From the NCBI GenBank assembly GCA_934754775.1, contig CAKVIM010000001.1, positions 185,020-249,019 of the forward strand: 64,000 nucleotides of DNA, in the 5' to 3' direction. Position numbers and translations under genes: made by a program. Shown here in pieces: positions 62,084 to 64,000 of the stretch. The stretch is from an uncultured Candidatus Melainabacteria bacterium (lineage in GTDB: Bacteria > Cyanobacteriota > Vampirovibrionia > Gastranaerophilales > Gastranaerophilaceae). The notes under the pieces were generated by a model. The model was not told the origin of the DNA. It ran no database searches and saw only the letters and a program-made list of their open reading frames with translations. Numbering within the stretch: position 1 is the stretch's first letter; each line of letters opens with the position of its first letter.

Positions 62084-63916
62084 CTACAAATTCTCATAAA
62101 TCTCGTTATATTTTTCAATAATTCCAAAATTCCAACTTGAATCATAGCTCATCGCATTCTTTATTAGCAAATTCCAGCTGGCAGGATTTTTGGTAAAAAG
62201 GTTAAGTGCTTTTAATATTACTGCACGATAAATCTCATTGGCGTCATCTTCAATAAGCAAAGGTGTTTTAGTCTTAAAACCGCATCCAAAAGTTATGTCG
62301 TCAAAAATATCTGCAATTGTGTCGTTGAAAATGCCGCTCCTTGCTGCAATCGGCACACAGCCGTATTTCATTGCAATATAATGTTCAGGAGTAACAATAT
62401 TAGCACGTTTAGGGAGCAAAATCATATCAGAAGCCGCACAGAATTGTGCCAGATTAATTTCTCCATCGATAAAAAGCCACCTGCCATTAAATGCAGAGCT
62501 TTTCTCCATAAATTCAACCCAAGATTTTACATAGTTATTAGCCAATCCGTTTGGGATGTTGATTATAAACTGAAGGTTTTTATGTTCCTCAAATAGCTTT
62601 AAAATCGTATTAAACGCAATATCTACGCCTTGTGCGAAAACTTCGTCAGAAAATGTTCCAAAGATTAGCGGTGAGTCATAGAAAGAGTCCAAATACCCAC
62701 GGATAGTATAGTTTTCATCTTTGAATAAACCTATGTCCACAAATCTTGTTCTTATGCGTTCTTCAGAAAACTCTTTTAGCAAATAATTTTTGTTTCGGCT
62801 TCTCAATTCTCTGAAATTATTAACGTCAAAATGCTGATATAAGTTGGTGTTTGCAGGAGTTAAGCCAAATGAAACATATCCGGATTTTGCTTTGTCTAAA
62901 TATTTTGACATTTTCCCCGTGATTTGTGGATTTTTGAAGATTTCCCGATAATATGTTTTAGAATACGTTGCCCAGAAATCAGCTTTTTTAATAGAGAGAA
63001 GCATTGTATTATAATACACTTCATCTGCGTAAGCCATTTGTGGGAACAGTTTTAGAATTCTTGAATTCATCCTGTTGAACAAAATATTTTCGTCAATGTC
63101 TTCGCATTTGTCGATGAACTTGCGGAACTTGAAATAGTTCTGGTATATAAATTCCAGACATTCTCTCATCTGATAAAAACGCTTTGTGTTATGTAGATTA
63201 AAAAGTGCTGCGATACATTTTTTGATAATCTTGTCATTGCAAATTTTCTTCATTCCTTTTTTGTTAACAAGGTTTATTGCAGCCCAAAATGTTTCAACTT
63301 TGTTGGCTTCAAATTCGCCAAAATCGTTGATTATTTGGAAAACTTTTATTGGATAAGACCGCTTGTTCTCAAACTCCATTCCTAAGAAAAACGGTATTCC
63401 GTTTACTTGAATAATTTCCGGTTTTAATTTTGGTGCACAAATTCTCGCAGCTTTGATAAATGGGGCTAAAAATTGTAGCCTTGTGCGGTCGTTTCCAGAA
63501 AAAGCGGTTGAATACAAACCGTATATTTCAACATTTTCACGTGTTTTAGGAAGTGTATAAACCGTAGCCGAGTTCATCCGATTTTGCAGATAGAACTCAA
63601 AATGCATTTTTTCAACGCCGCCGATGTTATCGACTGGCATAAGAATCTTGATTTTTTTATCAGGATATTGTTTCTCGAACGCCAAAATAAAATCAATAGG
63701 AAGTTTGTTCGGAGTTATTATTAAAATGTCACGAAAATTTTTTTTCATCTTTTGTCTGATAAAAGCGGAAAGCGATTTTCTGACTAATCGGTATTTTGTC
63801 TTGAATTCGTGCATCAAATCTGCGTCGTTAAATACGACATCTTCGATTTCTTCTGTTGGTTTCTCGTAAATAACGTCAAGTTCTTTTGTGTGTGCAGATG
63901 TTTCAAATTCTTCCAT
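62084..63916 (-). CDS. GT5 glycogen/starch-synthase-like glycosyltransferase
   Basis: A 610-aa protein. The ATG at 63916 is chosen over an upstream in-frame TTG; neither has a strong ribosome-binding site. A charged N-terminal 50 residues (not seen in standard GlgA) precede a Rossmann-like GT5 catalytic part. The C-terminal lobe has SDMILLPKRANIVTPEHYIAMKYGCVPIAARSGIFNDTI, the pattern for ADP-glucose binding in GlgA. The N-terminal KTGGL-like loop is weak (VDNIGGVEKM). Function as glycogen synthase is plausible but not secure. Confidence 0.65.
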   Translation of the reverse strand: MEEFETSAHTKELDVIYEKPTEEIEDVVFNDADLMHEFKTKYRLVRKSLSAFIRQKMKKNFRDILIITPNKLPIDFILAFEKQYPDKKIKILMPVDNIGGVEKMHFEFYLQNRMNSATVYTLPKTRENVEIYGLYSTAFSGNDRTRLQFLAPFIKAARICAPKLKPEIIQVNGIPFFLGMEFENKRSYPIKVFQIINDFGEFEANKVETFWAAINLVNKKGMKKICNDKIIKKCIAALFNLHNTKRFYQMRECLEFIYQNYFKFRKFIDKCEDIDENILFNRMNSRILKLFPQMAYADEVYYNTMLLSIKKADFWATYSKTYYREIFKNPQITGKMSKYLDKAKSGYVSFGLTPANTNLYQHFDVNNFRELRSRNKNYLLKEFSEERIRTRFVDIGLFKDENYTIRGYLDSFYDSPLIFGTFSDEVFAQGVDIAFNTILKLFEEHKNLQFIINIPNGLANNYVKSWVEFMEKSSAFNGRWLFIDGEINLAQFCAASDMILLPKRANIVTPEHYIAMKYGCVPIAARSGIFNDTIADIFDDITFGCGFKTKTPLLIEDDANEIYRAVILKALNLFTKNPASWNLLIKNAMSYDSSWNFGIIEKYNEIYENL

Positions 63917-63947
63917 ATGTTTCAAAGTATCATGTTAGTACGCCTAA

Positions 63948-64000
63948 ATCAAGAGGTGGGGGGGGGGTAAATGCATTTACCCCCCCCCCACCTCTTGATT
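63948..64000. repeat. Perfect palindrome with poly-G/poly-C arms at the window edge
   Basis: AATCAAGAGGTGGGGG... and its exact complement meet around TGCA, with a GGTAAATGCATTTACC centre. The GGGTAAATG text matches the arrays at 19122 and 39598. The palindrome ends exactly at the window limit, so an assembly fold-back is possible. Confidence 0.8.

Overview
The window looks like chromosomal DNA from a low-GC, diderm, anaerobic bacterium, most likely a gut member of Vampirovibrionia/Melainabacteria (Candidatus Gastranaerophilales). This placement is inferred without a database search. The evidence is a BamA-like barrel, a Skp-like chaperone and a LolA-like protein (diderm envelope), class III ribonucleotide reductase (anaerobe), ThyX, an efp-accB-accC cluster, a flagellar cap protein, and a set of otherwise unrelated proteins that share a short N-terminal F-[KRQ]-[AG] motif.

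Layout. 1-8.7 kb: Entner-Doudoroff genes (kdgK, partial, and eda), a CHASE2 adenylate cyclase, four F-x-A/G-motif proteins (GNAT, HD-GYP, unknown, HExxH protease-like), a PPP-type phosphatase and lepA. 8.7-19 kb: fliD, a long phosphohexomutase, tRNA-Gly, accC-accB-efp, recN and a TPR protein with an acidic tail. 19-32.4 kb: thyX plus a solute-binding protein, GtrA, YraN, gatB, a degenerate AAA+-like protein, nrdD-nrdG, an acyl-CoA synthetase, a type-4 uracil-DNA glycosylase and ribD. 33.2-39.6 kb: a chaperone-usher-like surface fibre operon (secreted beta protein, PapD-like chaperone, two pilins, 1013-aa usher-like barrel). 39.8-49.7 kb: a DUF3800 gene, then an aryl-polyene-type type II PKS/fatty-acid cluster in two divergent arms, which contains a candidate type I toxin-antitoxin locus at 44.7-45.0 kb. 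49.8-55.5 kb: a large unknown protein, a third pilin paralogue upstream of a BamA-like protein and a Skp-like protein, and tRNA-Pro. 55.5-64 kb: DAHP synthase, a UPF0210 protein, an HxlR regulator, a UPF0173 hydrolase, groES-groEL and a GT5 glycogen/starch-synthase-like protein.

How the parts fit. Three regions concern the cell surface: the usher-like operon, the pilin-BamA-Skp operon and the polyene cluster with its LolA. The pilins encoded 13 kb apart share a C-terminal D-x-x-G-x-Y strand, so they probably belong to one assembly system. The polyene cluster has two ketosynthases, a ketosynthase-like chain-length factor, a ketoreductase, two dehydratase domains, two ACPs, an AMP ligase, a thioesterase, an acyltransferase and LolA. 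No exporter or starter-unit enzyme is visible inside the window.

Intergenic DNA is unusually rich in fold-back repeats: a 113-bp CCTCACCC hairpin family, a 449-bp inverted element with polypurine hairpins, a short GTAGGTTGGG inverted repeat, GGGGGTAAATG arrays, and paired GGGAATAAGG/CCTTATTCCC tracts that bracket spacers inside operons. No rRNA, CRISPR array, insertion sequence or prophage was seen.
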